A stretch of DNA of 64,000 bases, from NCBI GenBank assembly GCA_034231615.1, contig CM067298.1:5573799-5637798 (forward strand), written 5' to 3'. This document shows, piece by piece, positions 12,401 through 20,277 of the stretch; position 1 is the first letter of the stretch, and each line of letters begins with the position of its first letter. The DNA is from Meghimatium bilineatum (taxonomy: Eukaryota; Mollusca; Gastropoda; Stylommatophora; Philomycidae). The position numbers and the translations under genes were made by a program. A model generated the notes under the pieces. It made no database searches. It saw only the letters and a program-made list of their open reading frames with translations, and was not told the origin of the DNA.

Positions 12401-15400
12401 TGTCTATGTAACTTTTCTATGAGTTTGTAACTCTTGTTGTCTATGTAACTTTTCTATGAGTGTAACTCTTGTTGTCTATGTAACTATTCTATGAGTTTGT
12501 AACTCTTGTTGTCTATGTAACTTTTCTATGAGTTTGTAACTCTTGTTGTCTATGTAACATTTCTGTGTTTGTAACTCTTGTTGTCTATGTAACTTTTCTA
12601 TGAGTTTGTAACTTGTTGTCTATGTAACTTTTCTATGAGTTTGTAACTCTTGTTGTCTATGCTTGAAGATCTCCAGAGCTTTTCAACTGCTGATAGAGAG
12701 ATGACGAAATGAAAGTATGAGTCATAACTCTGAACCACAAAGCACAAACTCTGAGCACAACTCCCATCAGATGGTTGTGAGATCAATTCAAACTCTGAGT
12801 TTAATGAAGTGTGATCCTTGAGATAATTTCATGAGATCCGTGAGATTATAAATTTTTATAAAAGTCACTCATTCAGACACAGACCATCAATTTTTATCAG
12901 TACAAAACTTGGACTAAGAGTTGGATAAAAACAACTATCCTAGTATAGGTCTATATAGTCTAGGAGAGTCAATGGAGGATGTGAGCCATTCTCATTCTCA
13001 GAATAGTGCTCCATTCTGTTCTGCAATGACTATCTTATAGCAGTTTGTCATGGTCCCATAGGAACCCACACATGTCCCTATTGGTATAATCAACTTATAC
13101 TTTAACATCATAAATGTTATTATCAGCAACCTTTACCTTCTCCAAGTTATTAACTAAACAGTAAACATCAACTTGAACTGTAGAAAGTCCACTGCTATCA
13201 AGAACTTGTAAGGCTAATATCTGAAAATAAACATTTTGTTTCCAAGAATCATCTGTGACCATGAATACATGTTATACTTATTTCATCATCTGTGACCATG
13301 AATACATGTTATACTTATTTCATCATCTGTGACCATGAATACATGTTATACTTATTTCATCGTCTGTGACCATGAATACATGTTATACTTATTTCATCGT
13401 CTGTGACCATGAATACATGTTATACTTATTTCATCGTCTGTGACCATGAATACATGTTATACTTATTTCATCATCTGTGACCATGAATACATGTTATACT
13501 TATTTCATCATCTGTGATCATGAATACATGTTATACTTATTTCCCTATTCATTGTTAAAAAATCATTGATTCAAAATTGAAGAAGAGTGCACCACTCAAT
13601 CCCTTGGCTGCAGAAGCATCCTTAACCTTCACCACACTACTAACCCAAATTTGCTATTTTTTTTTTCAGCTGGCATTTTCTCTTGCGTAATTGTGAGTCA
13701 TGATGTGACTCTTTTAAATGAATGTTTAAAGATGTCAAGGTAAATTTCCTGTGACCAGTACTGCGTGCAATCTCTGGTGGGAAAACGACATTTCTGCTAT
13801 ATCTTGACTGTCAACCTCTAATTTGTGCTATAAATCTTGACTGGCAATCTTTAATTTATGCTATAATTTATTATTTTACTCCAGCATCTCTAAAGTATCT
13901 CACGATGGCATGGAAAGAGTGTTCTTGGATGAAGACGATAGAAGGCAGTAGAGGCAAAGGTCAACCAAGACATCTCTGGGCAAGAGATATTCAGAAATGC
14001 ATGAACATGTCGCTTAAGGAAGCAAAACAACTTGCCAGAAACTGCATGAATTTCAAGAGACTCATGAGGAAGAATACATTCAGGAAAGAATACATTCAGG
14101 AAAGAATACATTCAGGAAAGAATACATCACATGAGAACATTTCTAAGAAACAGGCACCAAAGAATTTTAAAGACTTAACATTATAACTCTGAACAAGATG
14201 GAGAGGAAACATTAGGAATTGTGTTAAAAACATAAGAGAAACTGATAACAGATATTTCCAGAGCTATAAAGATAAGAGATATTTCAAAAAGATAATGATT
14301 ACCCAACCCTATATGATTTTCCCAATAAAGGTCACCAAATATTCACCAAACCAAGATATTACCTTTGCTTTCCTCCTTCTTTTATGTAAGTCATCCCAAC
14401 CTTTATTAGAGACATCCTGCTAAATTTTTGTACATGTTCTGCTGTAACTTTTAGACAAATTTGTTAAGACATCCATCAATATAGCAAGACATCCATCAAT
14501 ATAACAAGACATCCATCAATATAACAAGACATCCATCAATATAGCAAGACATCCATCAATATAGCAAGACATCCATCAATATAACAAGACATCCATCAAT
14601 ATAGCAAGACATCCATCAGTAGCAAGAAAACAAATATTAGTAAACTAAGGCACAAGTTGCCCTGAGGTTCCTTGTACACACTGTTTAAGACTCTTTGTGC
14701 ATCAGATTACTCTTTCTAGCCACATCCACCATCGTTGGATTGAAGCTTATACTCTGTCTGATAACACAACAATAATACTATCATATGGAAGATCGAAAGG
14801 TGCAAGTATCAATATTAATTACTCAAATATAATTACCTACAACTTACAATAACAAAACCTAGCCTAGTAGTTAATGACTAGAACAGTGGTCTCATAACCA
14901 TGAGATCTAGGGTTCAAATCACAATTGAGACTGCATTTGATCTTTCTGAGGCACAATAAAAGTCCTTCCTGTAAATGTTATGGCACATTGCCTTAGCTTG
15001 CATAGGAAAAAAAGATATAATAGGGGCAAGTCTCTATATAACACAGATATAATTTTTATCTTTAGATGTTTTAGATGCAAGCATCTATATAACCTGGGAT
15101 CTCCCTAGTGTAGTGGTTAAGCCTTTCACCTTGTGTTCAAGAGGTCACAGATTCGAATCCAGCTCATGTCATCTGGTTTACAAGGTGGATATTTTCAGAT
15201 ATCCCTGTGGATTGTCTCTTGAAGCTACAGAGTTATGTTCTATGAGTAGTACTCTCTGCAGGCAGCGTACCACTTCGTTAAGAGTGATGGAGCACGTATG
15301 GGAAACCAAGTACAGTGAAATCAATCCTCTATGACTTTTGAAACCCTATATTAATCTATATAACTCAGATAGAATGTGTATATTTAGATTTACTAGATGT

Positions 15401-17168
15401 AAAAATCTATATAACAAAGATAGAATGTGTATCTTTAGGTTTATTAGATGCAAAAATCTATATAACGAAGATAGAATGTGTATCTTTAGATTTATTAGAT
15501 GCAAAAATTGATATAACTAAGATAGAATGTGTATATTTATATTTATTAGATGCAAAAATCTATATAACAGATATAATGTGTATCTACTTTAGATGATACA
15601 AGTAGTTTACCTTACTTATTTTGGCTGGTTTGGCTGACTTGTTAAAAAAGTTGGCCTGAAACAAGGCAAAATAGATGTTACAATTTTCAGCAAGATTATT
15701 GATTTCATGGAATCAGCGAGGCAGACATATTGGCCAGAGGAAACAACACTGGAATCAAAACTCTATGGGACACTGTATGAACTACAAAAGACAGTGAGTT
15801 TTATTAAGGAGACAGAATTACAGATATAGACATGTTTCAAGTGAACGAAAGAAGAAGAAGAAGAAATGGAATCAGCTTTACATACAAATCTGACAACTGA
15901 TATTACATATCATTTCTACAAATCACTCAAATACATAGAATTTGTGATCAAATATTAAGGATTATAGATTTTAGTTCTAGTAAGGATAACATAATTTCTT
16001 TCTATATTGTCTTGTCAGAAACAGAATTCACATTTAAAGGCATCGCTGATAGTGAAAGTGATGTTAGGAAATTAAATGAAGAAGATCTGCACTACATAGG
16101 GATATGTGTAACAACACCAGTGTCTGCAATGAATCGTACCAAATTGGTCTGGAATATTAGCTTTGAGGTGACGGTGGGCCAAGATGTTATTACGGGGGGG
16201 GGGGGGGGGATACACTGGAAATATGAAAAAAAATTGATTGTTTTAATTGAACGAAGATATCAAATATAAAGTATCAATTTATGCACATTTTGTTTAAATA
16301 TCTTTGTCACAGTATGAATAATTTTTTAGATTTAAGCTTTTAAAATAGGTAAGGGGGAGGGGTAGACATAAAAAAGAAACAATTCAACTGACATCTGAAG
16401 AAGTGGACATGATATTTCAACTGCTTTTACTTGTCATAAGCTAAAACTGATTAACAGCGCAGCTATTCACCATCAAGTGCCATCTCCACAACAAAGGTTG
16501 GCTGCAACAGACCTCCAACATCCTATCTCTTCTCTTGGTGGTGCACTCTGCTAGGCTGTAACCTGTCCATCTCCTGATGTTACTTTCCCACTTGTATCTC
16601 TACCTCTTGCTCGCCTCCCTTTGACTTTACCCTCAAGTAAGGTCTTCAATAAGGTGTCATGTCTTTTAATGTGTCCAAAATATTTAATTGCTTGATTATT
16701 ATTTCCTTTAATAATTATTTCCTCATATTAAGTGTTGATAGAACCTCTTTGTTTGTTTTCTTCTCTTTCCATGATGTTCTCCCTATTCTTCTATATATCA
16801 ATATCTCAAAAATATCAATTTTGTTGTCTAATTGTGTTTATTGTCCATGTTTCTGAGATATACATTAATATAGAATAGATGTAACATTTTATAATTCTCA
16901 TTTTTAGCTTGCTTGTAATGTTCCATTAAATCATATGAAAACAACAATAATGATATAGTTACTATATTGTATTAATATGGCACACTACAGTAGTGAAACT
17001 TACCAAATATCCATAAACATCTGGTGGTTTATCATAAAACATAAGATTAAGAATGTTTTCCATTTGAATTGGTACCTTATTTTCTGCATAATATTTCATT
17101 GCCTGCTGCTTTAAGTGATACATTTCTTTACTCTTACTCTTGTGAAGCGATCCTTGTGCTGAACTCAT
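332..17168 (-). CDS. ENO4: Enolase 4-like gene, 5' part (8 coding exons; continues past left edge)
   Basis: Eight exons join in frame on the minus strand: 17168-17004, 15655-15611, 13220-13137, 11897-11716, 9347-9219, 8912-8735, 5700-5569 and 496-332. All introns have GT-AG ends and the phases match (0,0,0,2,2,0,0). Exon 1 has the ENO4 amino end (LKQQAMKYYAENKVP, then PPDVYGYL), which resembles a DPY30/RIIa-type docking helix pair. Exons 2-5 match the ENO4-specific N-terminal region. Exon 6 holds the enolase motif VPLYRHIADL-like 'IPVYQHIANL', and exon 8 the 'HLAIQCAGYESYD' segment. Family knowledge: ENO4 is a divergent enolase, in mouse a sperm-tail protein needed for motility; glycolytic activity cannot be judged because the C-terminal barrel is outside the window. 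A stretch of about 40 residues between exons 7 and 8 in vertebrate ENO4 was not found. Introns are filled with minisatellites and one LINE. Confidence 0.88.
650..950. repeat. Minisatellite, 43 bp x 7
   Basis: Units start at 650 and every 43 bp after; core GGGAGGAGTATGTCTAAACA. Degenerate purine-rich extension to about 1030. Lies about 150 bp upstream of ENO4 exon 8. Confidence 0.95.
1085..1565. repeat. Minisatellite, about 29 bp x 16
   Basis: Core GTTCTATAGAATATTACTGA GACATGG, imperfect. Confidence 0.92.
1710..3111. repeat. Minisatellite, 38 bp x about 34, each unit a hairpin
   Basis: Core TCTAGTCACACAACAGTTAT GTTGTGATCTGACAGTAT. Each unit contains the inverted repeat CACAACA-GTTA-TGTTGTG. 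A longer subtype of about 52 bp adds GACAATATTCTACT. Confidence 0.95.
3262..3440. repeat. Tandem repeat, about 75 bp x 2.5
   Basis: ACAAATGGTTCTGCTAACGT GACAAAATATATTC occurs three times; one spacer has a run of 10 C. Confidence 0.85.
3500..3960 (+). mobile_element. LINE-E C-terminal relic
   Basis: Plus strand carries ATATAGAAGAATAATAACTT, GACACCCTGTTGAAGACC and GACAGAGGATGTTGGAGATC, the same C-terminal block found at 16470-16930, 25060-25670 and 57290-57910. Reading frames are destroyed. Confidence 0.65.
4213..4340 (+). mobile_element. MITE half (relative of 30099-30431)
   Basis: GGTTAAGCAAATGTGGCCTC followed by about 110 bp similar to the left part of the MITE at 30099; the right end is missing. 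A GAACGCAGAAGAAGAAGAAG retroelement tail abuts its left tip. Confidence 0.72.
4340..5130 (-). mobile_element. LINE-H fragment with RNase H domain, decayed
   Basis: Minus-strand reading shows DIIIFTEVSVN, RMEIEGVTAALIWL, then a shifted frame with WIYCPGHAGVRGNERANLLA and the C-terminal helix region. This is the RNase H domain of a LINE distinct from LINE-G. It abuts a MITE end at 4213-4340. Sequence to about 5560 may be older debris of the same element. Confidence 0.78.
5569..5700 (-). CDS. ENO4: ENO4 exon 7 (44 aa)
   Basis: Acceptor GTATAG, donor AAG|GTAACT, phase 0 both sides. It encodes ECSNQFRIPIPMVTI, then a 'SGKSVTGKVLCVKEFMVVP' segment that aligns with the ENO4 'PLLMVS...GK' region. 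The acceptor AG sits at the edge of a 20-bp minisatellite (5703-5803), which supplies the whole upstream intron end. Confidence 0.87.
5703..5803. repeat. Minisatellite, 20 bp x 5, forming ENO4 exon 7 acceptor region
   Basis: Unit TATGGCAAAATACAGAATGT. On the gene strand it reads ATTCTGTATTTTGCCATA and the final unit becomes TTCTGTATAG, the acceptor of exon 7. Confidence 0.93.
5905..6560 (+). mobile_element. LINE-G copy A, RT part (5'-truncated, decayed)
   Basis: Starts inside the RT at PQGGVLSPT-like sequence and contains a mutated YADD box (YANDLLIWC) and 'LGVTFDDKLTWKQNI'. Frame stops at 6216 and elsewhere. It is interrupted at about 6560 by a reverse-strand LINE-R piece and resumes at about 7168. 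It lies in the ENO4 intron between exons 6 and 7. Confidence 0.85.
6561..7167 (-). mobile_element. LINE-R fragment inserted into LINE-G copy A
   Basis: Minus-strand translation gives YGSEAWTINKT, EAMEMWFIRRILCIPWTAK, NEECLRRM, the usual C-terminal region of one endonuclease-RT LINE group. The 3' end at the left begins with a CATCATCATCAAGTGCCATG tail. A 56-bp imperfect direct repeat of host LINE-G sequence flanks it (6505-6560 and 7168-7223). Confidence 0.75.
7168..8345 (+). mobile_element. LINE-G copy A, RNase H and 3' end
   Basis: Contains VYTDGSAQNAV (about 7550), SHCGIPGNEKADKLAEEG (about 7880), the MYTKFKIGN...CICGQ tail (8102-8311) and a 3' GAATGAAAGAAGAAG end. Several stops and frameshifts (for example a TGA in the RNase H and one before 8100) make it non-functional. 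Confidence 0.87.
8403..8723. repeat. Minisatellite, 29 bp x 11
   Basis: Unit GATGAATCTAACCTTTCTAG ACAATGAAA, nearly perfect; begins about 11 nt inside the intron after ENO4 exon 6. Confidence 0.96.
8735..8912 (-). CDS. ENO4: ENO4 exon 6 (enolase N-domain part)
   Basis: Acceptor TTCCAAG and a strong donor GAT|GTAAGT, phase 2 in and 0 out. It encodes ARSGGKVSGSLSN through IPVYQHIANLRYQD, aligning with the canonical enolase helix containing 'AVCKAGA...VPLYRHIADL'. A 29-bp tandem array begins only about 11 nt inside the following intron. Confidence 0.9.
9219..9347 (-). CDS. ENO4: ENO4 exon 5 (43 codons)
   Basis: Acceptor CAACAG and donor CAG|GTATGT, phase 2 in and 2 out. It encodes TYFGFKDMRIEKQTHKLES, then a Lys/Asp/Ser-rich linker. 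The linker is poorly conserved, as in other ENO4 proteins; the frame and junctions are the main evidence. Confidence 0.82.
9905..9976. repeat. Tandem duplication, about 37 bp x 2
   Basis: CTTGACACAAACTTTTCTTT TACTAATTTCTGCTG twice. Confidence 0.85.
10040..10300 (-). mobile_element. LINE-Z-like 3' UTR and C-terminal stub
   Basis: Near duplicate of 10515-10760 (CACCATTTGTTACATCCACT and the VIPCPN...PGNL-type end), same orientation, about 470 bp apart. Either two insertions or a local duplication. Confidence 0.65.
10515..10870 (-). mobile_element. LINE-Z-like 3' end (divergent)
   Basis: Minus-strand DHDTWEELAQNRSTWRSKI, EKKRNAAAQQRRAARKSR and IPCPNYPRTF match the end of the LINE-Z group, but the second finger cysteine is replaced (NYPRTF). 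The 3' UTR contains GATGATGACCATTTGTTACA. A second copy of this 3' UTR is at 10040-10300. Confidence 0.72.
11130..11272. repeat. Minisatellite, about 36 bp x 4
   Basis: Core CACTGCGACAGGCGTAGGTA ATATGTGG. Confidence 0.9.
11403..11662. repeat. Minisatellite, 48 bp x 5.4
   Basis: Core GTGTATTGATACATCTAATG CAGTGTCCC. The period is divisible by 3, so open frames here are artefacts. It ends about 55 bp from the ENO4 exon 4 donor. Confidence 0.95.
11716..11897 (-). CDS. ENO4: ENO4 exon 4 (60 aa + 2 nt)
   Basis: Acceptor TTATAG and donor TT|GTGAGT, phase 0 in and 2 out. It ends in GMDPLMQTEIDSEI, matching the region before the enolase N-domain in ENO4. The codon split across the junction is Leu. 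Confidence 0.86.
12178..12665. repeat. Minisatellite, 37 bp x about 13
   Basis: Core TATGAGTTTGTAACTCTTGT TGTCTATG. Outer copies carry CTTGGAGATCTCCAGAGCTT, present at both ends of the array. Confidence 0.94.
13137..13220 (-). CDS. ENO4: ENO4 exon 3 (28 aa)
   Basis: Acceptor TTTCAG, donor AAG|GTAAAG, phase 0 at both ends. It encodes ILALQVLDSSGLSTVQVDVY and eight more residues, the conserved 'LQVD' region of ENO4. A 37-bp minisatellite starts about 20 bp upstream of the acceptor. Confidence 0.87.
13243..13545. repeat. Minisatellite, 37 bp x 8
   Basis: Core ATCATCTGTGACCATGAATA CATGTTATACTTATTTC. It starts about 20 bp upstream of the ENO4 exon 3 acceptor. Confidence 0.95.
13880..14130 (+). 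mobile_element. LINE C-terminal fragment (unclassified)
   Basis: Plus-strand GSRGKGQPRHLWARDIQKCM, SLKEAKQLARN fits the G-KGRPRR-W-RDI... end of a LINE. It is followed by four copies of a 15-bp unit GAATACATTCAGGAAA at 14069-14128. In the ENO4 intron between exons 2 and 3. Confidence 0.62.
14465..14622. repeat. Minisatellite, 20 bp x 8
   Basis: Unit AAGACATCCATCAATATAGC. Confidence 0.95.
14862..15035 (+). mobile_element. tRNA-derived SINE
   Basis: A-box-like TAGCCTAGTAGTTAATGAC and B-box GGGTTCAAATCACAA about 45 bp apart, followed by non-tRNA sequence; no acceptor-stem pairing, so not a tRNA gene. In the ENO4 intron between exons 2 and 3. Confidence 0.62.
15040..15590. repeat. Minisatellite, about 51-60 bp x 6, with SINE inside
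   Basis: Core ATCTATATAACAAAGATAGA ATGTGTATCTTTAG. The tRNA-SINE 15094-15348 splits it. It reaches to about 20 nt from the ENO4 exon 2 donor. Confidence 0.88.
15094..15348 (+). mobile_element. tRNA-derived SINE (family of 43087)
   Basis: Head GGGATCTCCCTAGTGTAGTG GTTAAG is an A box; AGATTCGAATCC is a B box. The body to AAATCAATCCTCTATGAC is shared with 43087-43345. It is inserted in the minisatellite of about 51 bp next to ENO4 exon 2. Confidence 0.8.
15611..15655 (-). CDS. ENO4: ENO4 exon 2 (15 aa)
   Basis: Acceptor TTTCAG ends at 15656 and the donor AAG|GTAAAC is at 15610-15609, phase 0. It encodes ANFFNKSAKPAKISK. A competing donor (GTAAGG, 6 nt earlier) exists, but only the later one keeps frame and family length. 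Confidence 0.85.
15718..15865 (+). mobile_element. LINE-G 3' end, severely 5'-truncated, with TSD
   Basis: Corresponds to the last 150 bp or so of the LINE-G family (YWPEETTLESKLYGTLYELQ) plus a (GAA)n tail. It is flanked by ATGGAATCAGC at 15707-15717 and 15866-15876. It sits just upstream of ENO4 exon 2 in the intron. Confidence 0.9.
16470..16930 (-). mobile_element. LINE-E C-terminal relic
   Basis: Reverse-strand copy sharing CCTCCAACATCCTATCTCTT, CCACTTGTATCTCTACCTCT and the YGSETW-like 'ATTGTCCATGTTTCTGAGAT' segment. It lies in ENO4 intron 1. Confidence 0.68.
17004..17168 (-). CDS. ENO4: ENO4 exon 1 (start codon, 55 aa)
   Basis: ATG at 17168-17166. The donor is TTG|GTAAGT with GT at 17003-17002, phase 0. 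It encodes MSSAQGSLHK through PPDVYGYL. A 43-bp minisatellite begins about 18 bp upstream of the ATG. Confidence 0.88.
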
Positions 17169-17185
17169 TTTACTTTTGCAAGAAA

Positions 17186-17450
17186 GTGGAGCAATTCAAC
17201 TGGAAATAACTAAATAAAATAGATAAAAATGGAGTACCGGTAATTCAACTGGAAATAACTCAATAAAATAGATAAAAATGGAGTACAGGTAATTCAACTG
17301 GAAATAACTCAATAAAATAGATAAGAGTGGAGTAATTTAACTGGAAATAACTCAATAAAATAGATAAAAGTGGAGCAATTCAACTGGAAATAACTCAATA
17401 AAATAGATAAAAGTGGAGCAATTCAACTGGAAATAACTTGATAAAATAGA
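17186..17450. repeat. Minisatellite, 43 bp x 6, directly upstream of ENO4 ATG
   Basis: Core AATTCAACTGGAAATAACTC AATAAAATAGATAAAAGTGG; occupies the region where the 5' UTR or core promoter should be. Confidence 0.94.
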
Positions 17451-18239
17451 TTTAAAAAGTGTTAAAATGCATACTTTGTTAATTAATATAAAGTATTCAG
17501 ATTTTCTTCTAGTATAGTGATACAATTTACATACTTTTATCATTCATAAAACTATTAAATTATTTTAGCTTTGCAATTCTATGAATGATGATTTTTTTAA
17601 TAAAGCATTCCAGTCTGCATACCTTCTCTGCATGATTCTTTTATAATTAACTGCTATTGTATAGTTTTATTTTTTATTGCTGTTCATTTACTTGTAACAT
17701 TGCAGGAAATGATGACAACAGTCTGAGACATGTTTTGTTGCTTTTCTCTAATGTGTACAGGAATTATTTTTAAAAAGTACAATTTCTGACATAGAATGCC
17801 TTGTTCAATCTGGGATTTATATAGTTGAACATCTGTGTATTTGTTTTTATGCCCATTTCAGCAGCATGCTTTCTTTGTGCTTCTGAACTGTGAAGCTTCT
17901 CAGCACCTCTGTTGGTGTTGATATGCCACATTATGTGATTCGGAGTAATGACTTGACAGGTAGCGACACTTATATTAAAATCTTTAGAGACACTTTGAAG
18001 GAGTCTTGAAGTGTTCCTTCTGTCTACTAGCCAGACATTTTCACTTAACTCTCTAACTCATTCACTACCAGGTCCATAGTTAATGGGAGGGTATGTGGAA
18101 ATCCCCTCTTTATCAAATATCCAATTCCTTAGCAATTTTTTCACAAAAAGGTCTTTAAAATTAGGTGACCTCCCCCCACCAGGTTATTATTTCTAAGGGC
18201 CTGTTTACTACGTATCATCTTTTATTTGATCCAAGGGTA

Positions 18240-19560
18240 CAATAATTGTACATCAATCAATCAAGTGTCATGCCGAGTGGCATAGGCAATCATGTTTTTC
18301 CGTGACTCTCTGTCTCTTGTGTTGTTAATAAGCTCGGTTAGTGAACTTCTACCTTGCCACAATACTAGTCCATCTAGCATCTTTTCTCTTTGCTGTCCCC
18401 CATCTCTTCTCCCCTTGATCTTTCCAGTGGTTATTAAGTGTTCAAGTTGTGTTCTTCTCAGCACATGTCCTAGAAATCTTGACTGTCTGTCCCTAATGTT
18501 CGATATAATTGATCTTTTTACGCCAGAATCAGTGAGAACTTCTGCATTAGTTTTCTTAGCTGTCCATGGTATTTTCATCATTCTTCTCAGAAGCCACATT
18601 TCTGTAGCCTCTAATTCACTTTGAATTTTTTTATAGTCCATGTTTCTCATCCATAAGAAAGAATTGGTTCGATATAACCTTTTATCTAACACCTCAGCAC
18701 TCGAATTCCGGTCTGCATTGATAGTCTTCCATTGCACAAAATGGTTCTCATTTTTGAAATGCTGATTTGGCTTGTGCTGTTCAGCTCTTTATCTCACTTG
18801 AGCATCTACCTTCTGATGTTAACTGAGTGCCAAGATATTTCACTTGTTCAACTTGTGATAATTTTGTGTCGTTAATTATTATGTTGCATCTTGGTTGTGT
18901 ATGTCTCTTCAAGACAACAATTATTTTTGTTTTCTTCTGGTTTAAACCGACGCCTTTGTTTTCATATTCTTTCACTACTTTTATCTAACAGGGCTTGTAG
19001 TTCTTGTTCGCTTCCTGTGATCAATACTGTGTCATCAGCATATCTCAAGTTATTTATATTACATCCTCCCACTTTTATTCCTGGCATATCTTCTATATTT
19101 CATATAATGTATTCTGTATACAGGGAGAAAAGATCCAGTGACATTACACAACCTTGCCTGACAAACCTTTCTATCTTTTGAAATCTACCTATAGTGTTGT
19201 TAACTCTCATTGCTGCCGTTTGTTTCCAATATATATTTCTTACTATTCTTAGATCTTTCCCATCAACATTACGATTTTCTAGCAGTTTTATAATCTCAGA
19301 ATGCTTCACCTTGTCAAATTCTTTTCTGTAATCTATGAAGCACAGATAAAGGTCTTGTTGTACTTCTATGGCCCTCTCCATTAATGTTCTTACCATATAT
19401 AGAGCATTTCTTGTGCTTTTTCCTTCTACGAATCCGCATTGTTCTTCTGCTATCTCTGGTTTTATTTTTCTTCTTATATGCCATATTATTATGCAAAGGA
19501 GAATCTTGGTCATCTGACTCATAAGGCTGATTTGTAGGTACTTGGACAACTGGGATTAGC
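18240..19560 (-). mobile_element. LINE-R copy, RT to C-terminus, decayed
   Basis: Minus-strand pieces in order: EEQCGFVEGKSTRNALYMV, DYRKEFDKVKHSEIIKLLE, VRQGCVMSLDLFSLYTEYI, then KVKYLGTQLTSEG, EATEMWLLRRMMKIPWTAKK and RFLGHVLRR. At least three frame breaks are present. The RT catalytic aspartate box is not readable in one frame. The 3' end at the left shows a (TCAA)n-like tail. Confidence 0.85.
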
Positions 19561-19767
19561 GTGTTTGGAAAATTTTGCTTAGGCTATACATTTCTTGTGA
19601 CAGGATTTAAAATAGTGATGGCATTGTTTGTCATGTTTGAAACTAGATTTATTAAGTTCTGTAACCATTTTTTAATATATATATGTAACTTTTAAGAGAG
19701 TAGAACAATGTCCAAACCAGCTATTAATTTTTTTAAACATCAACATTTGTTTAAATTGTGTAAATTA

Positions 19768-20069
19768 GTAAACATTTTGAATATTAATTAATTGTACGTA
19801 CATCTGAGAATTATAGCAATGTGATCAACAGATGTGTCTTGTCTTTGTGAATACAAAAATATATAGTTTCTATAGTATTTTATTATGTTTAATAGATATA
19901 TAATTTATTTTTATTATAATTATGCTAATTAGCAGCCATTTTGAATATCAATTAGTTCTGTGTCCATCTGAAAATTCTAGAAATGTGATCAACATAAGCG
20001 TCTTGTCTCCACAAGCACAAAAATGTATAGTTTGTGTGTTGTATTATTGAAAATAACATAGATAATTTT
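19768..20069. repeat. Diverged tandem duplication upstream of LINE-G
   Basis: TTTTGAATATTAATTAATTG...ATATATAGTTTCT (19774-19872) recurs as TTTTGAATATCAATTAGTTC...GTATAGTTTGTG (19941-20038), roughly 80% alike by eye. Confidence 0.65.
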
Positions 20070-20080
20070 GAAATTGTCAG

Positions 20081-20156
20081 CCCCCATCGAGGCCAGCTCC
20101 TTGACGTGGAGATGGGGCTTAGTCCAGCCAGCAGAGGCTGGAAACTAAGACTGGCC
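20081..20156 (+). ncRNA. HDV-like self-cleaving ribozyme at LINE-G 5' end
   Basis: Nested double-pseudoknot pairing is visible. P1 is 20081-20087 with 20112-20118 (six Watson-Crick pairs, C82-U87 with A112-G117; C81 faces C118, or G80 pairs C118). P2 GGCCAG 20091-20096 pairs CTGGCC 20151-20156. P3 CTCC 20097-20100 pairs GGAG 20108-20111. L3 is 20101-20107. P4 CCAGCC 20124-20129 pairs GGCTGG 20136-20141. J4/2 (20142-20150) contains CTAAG, where the catalytic C sits in HDV-type ribozymes (here C20145). Predicted cleavage is at 20080/20081, exactly the TSD border. Known R2 and other non-LTR elements use such ribozymes to free their 5' ends. Confidence 0.85.
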
Positions 20157-20277
20157 GGGCCCTCCCACATTCGGGCAGGACCACAGTCTTGCCTAGCAAG
20201 TAAAGGTGCTGAAGTCAGCGACATTTGGCCAGAAGGCGCACCGCAACAATCAGAATGTCATGCATTATCGCACATGA

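Noticed and set aside
15094..15170. tRNA gene
   Set aside because: A and B boxes are present but the acceptor and anticodon stems do not pair, and the same 250-bp body recurs at 43087; it is a SINE.
20081..20160. Hammerhead ribozyme in the LINE-G leader
   Set aside because: The CTGATGA and GAAA core pairs are missing; the HDV-type fold explains the pairing fully.
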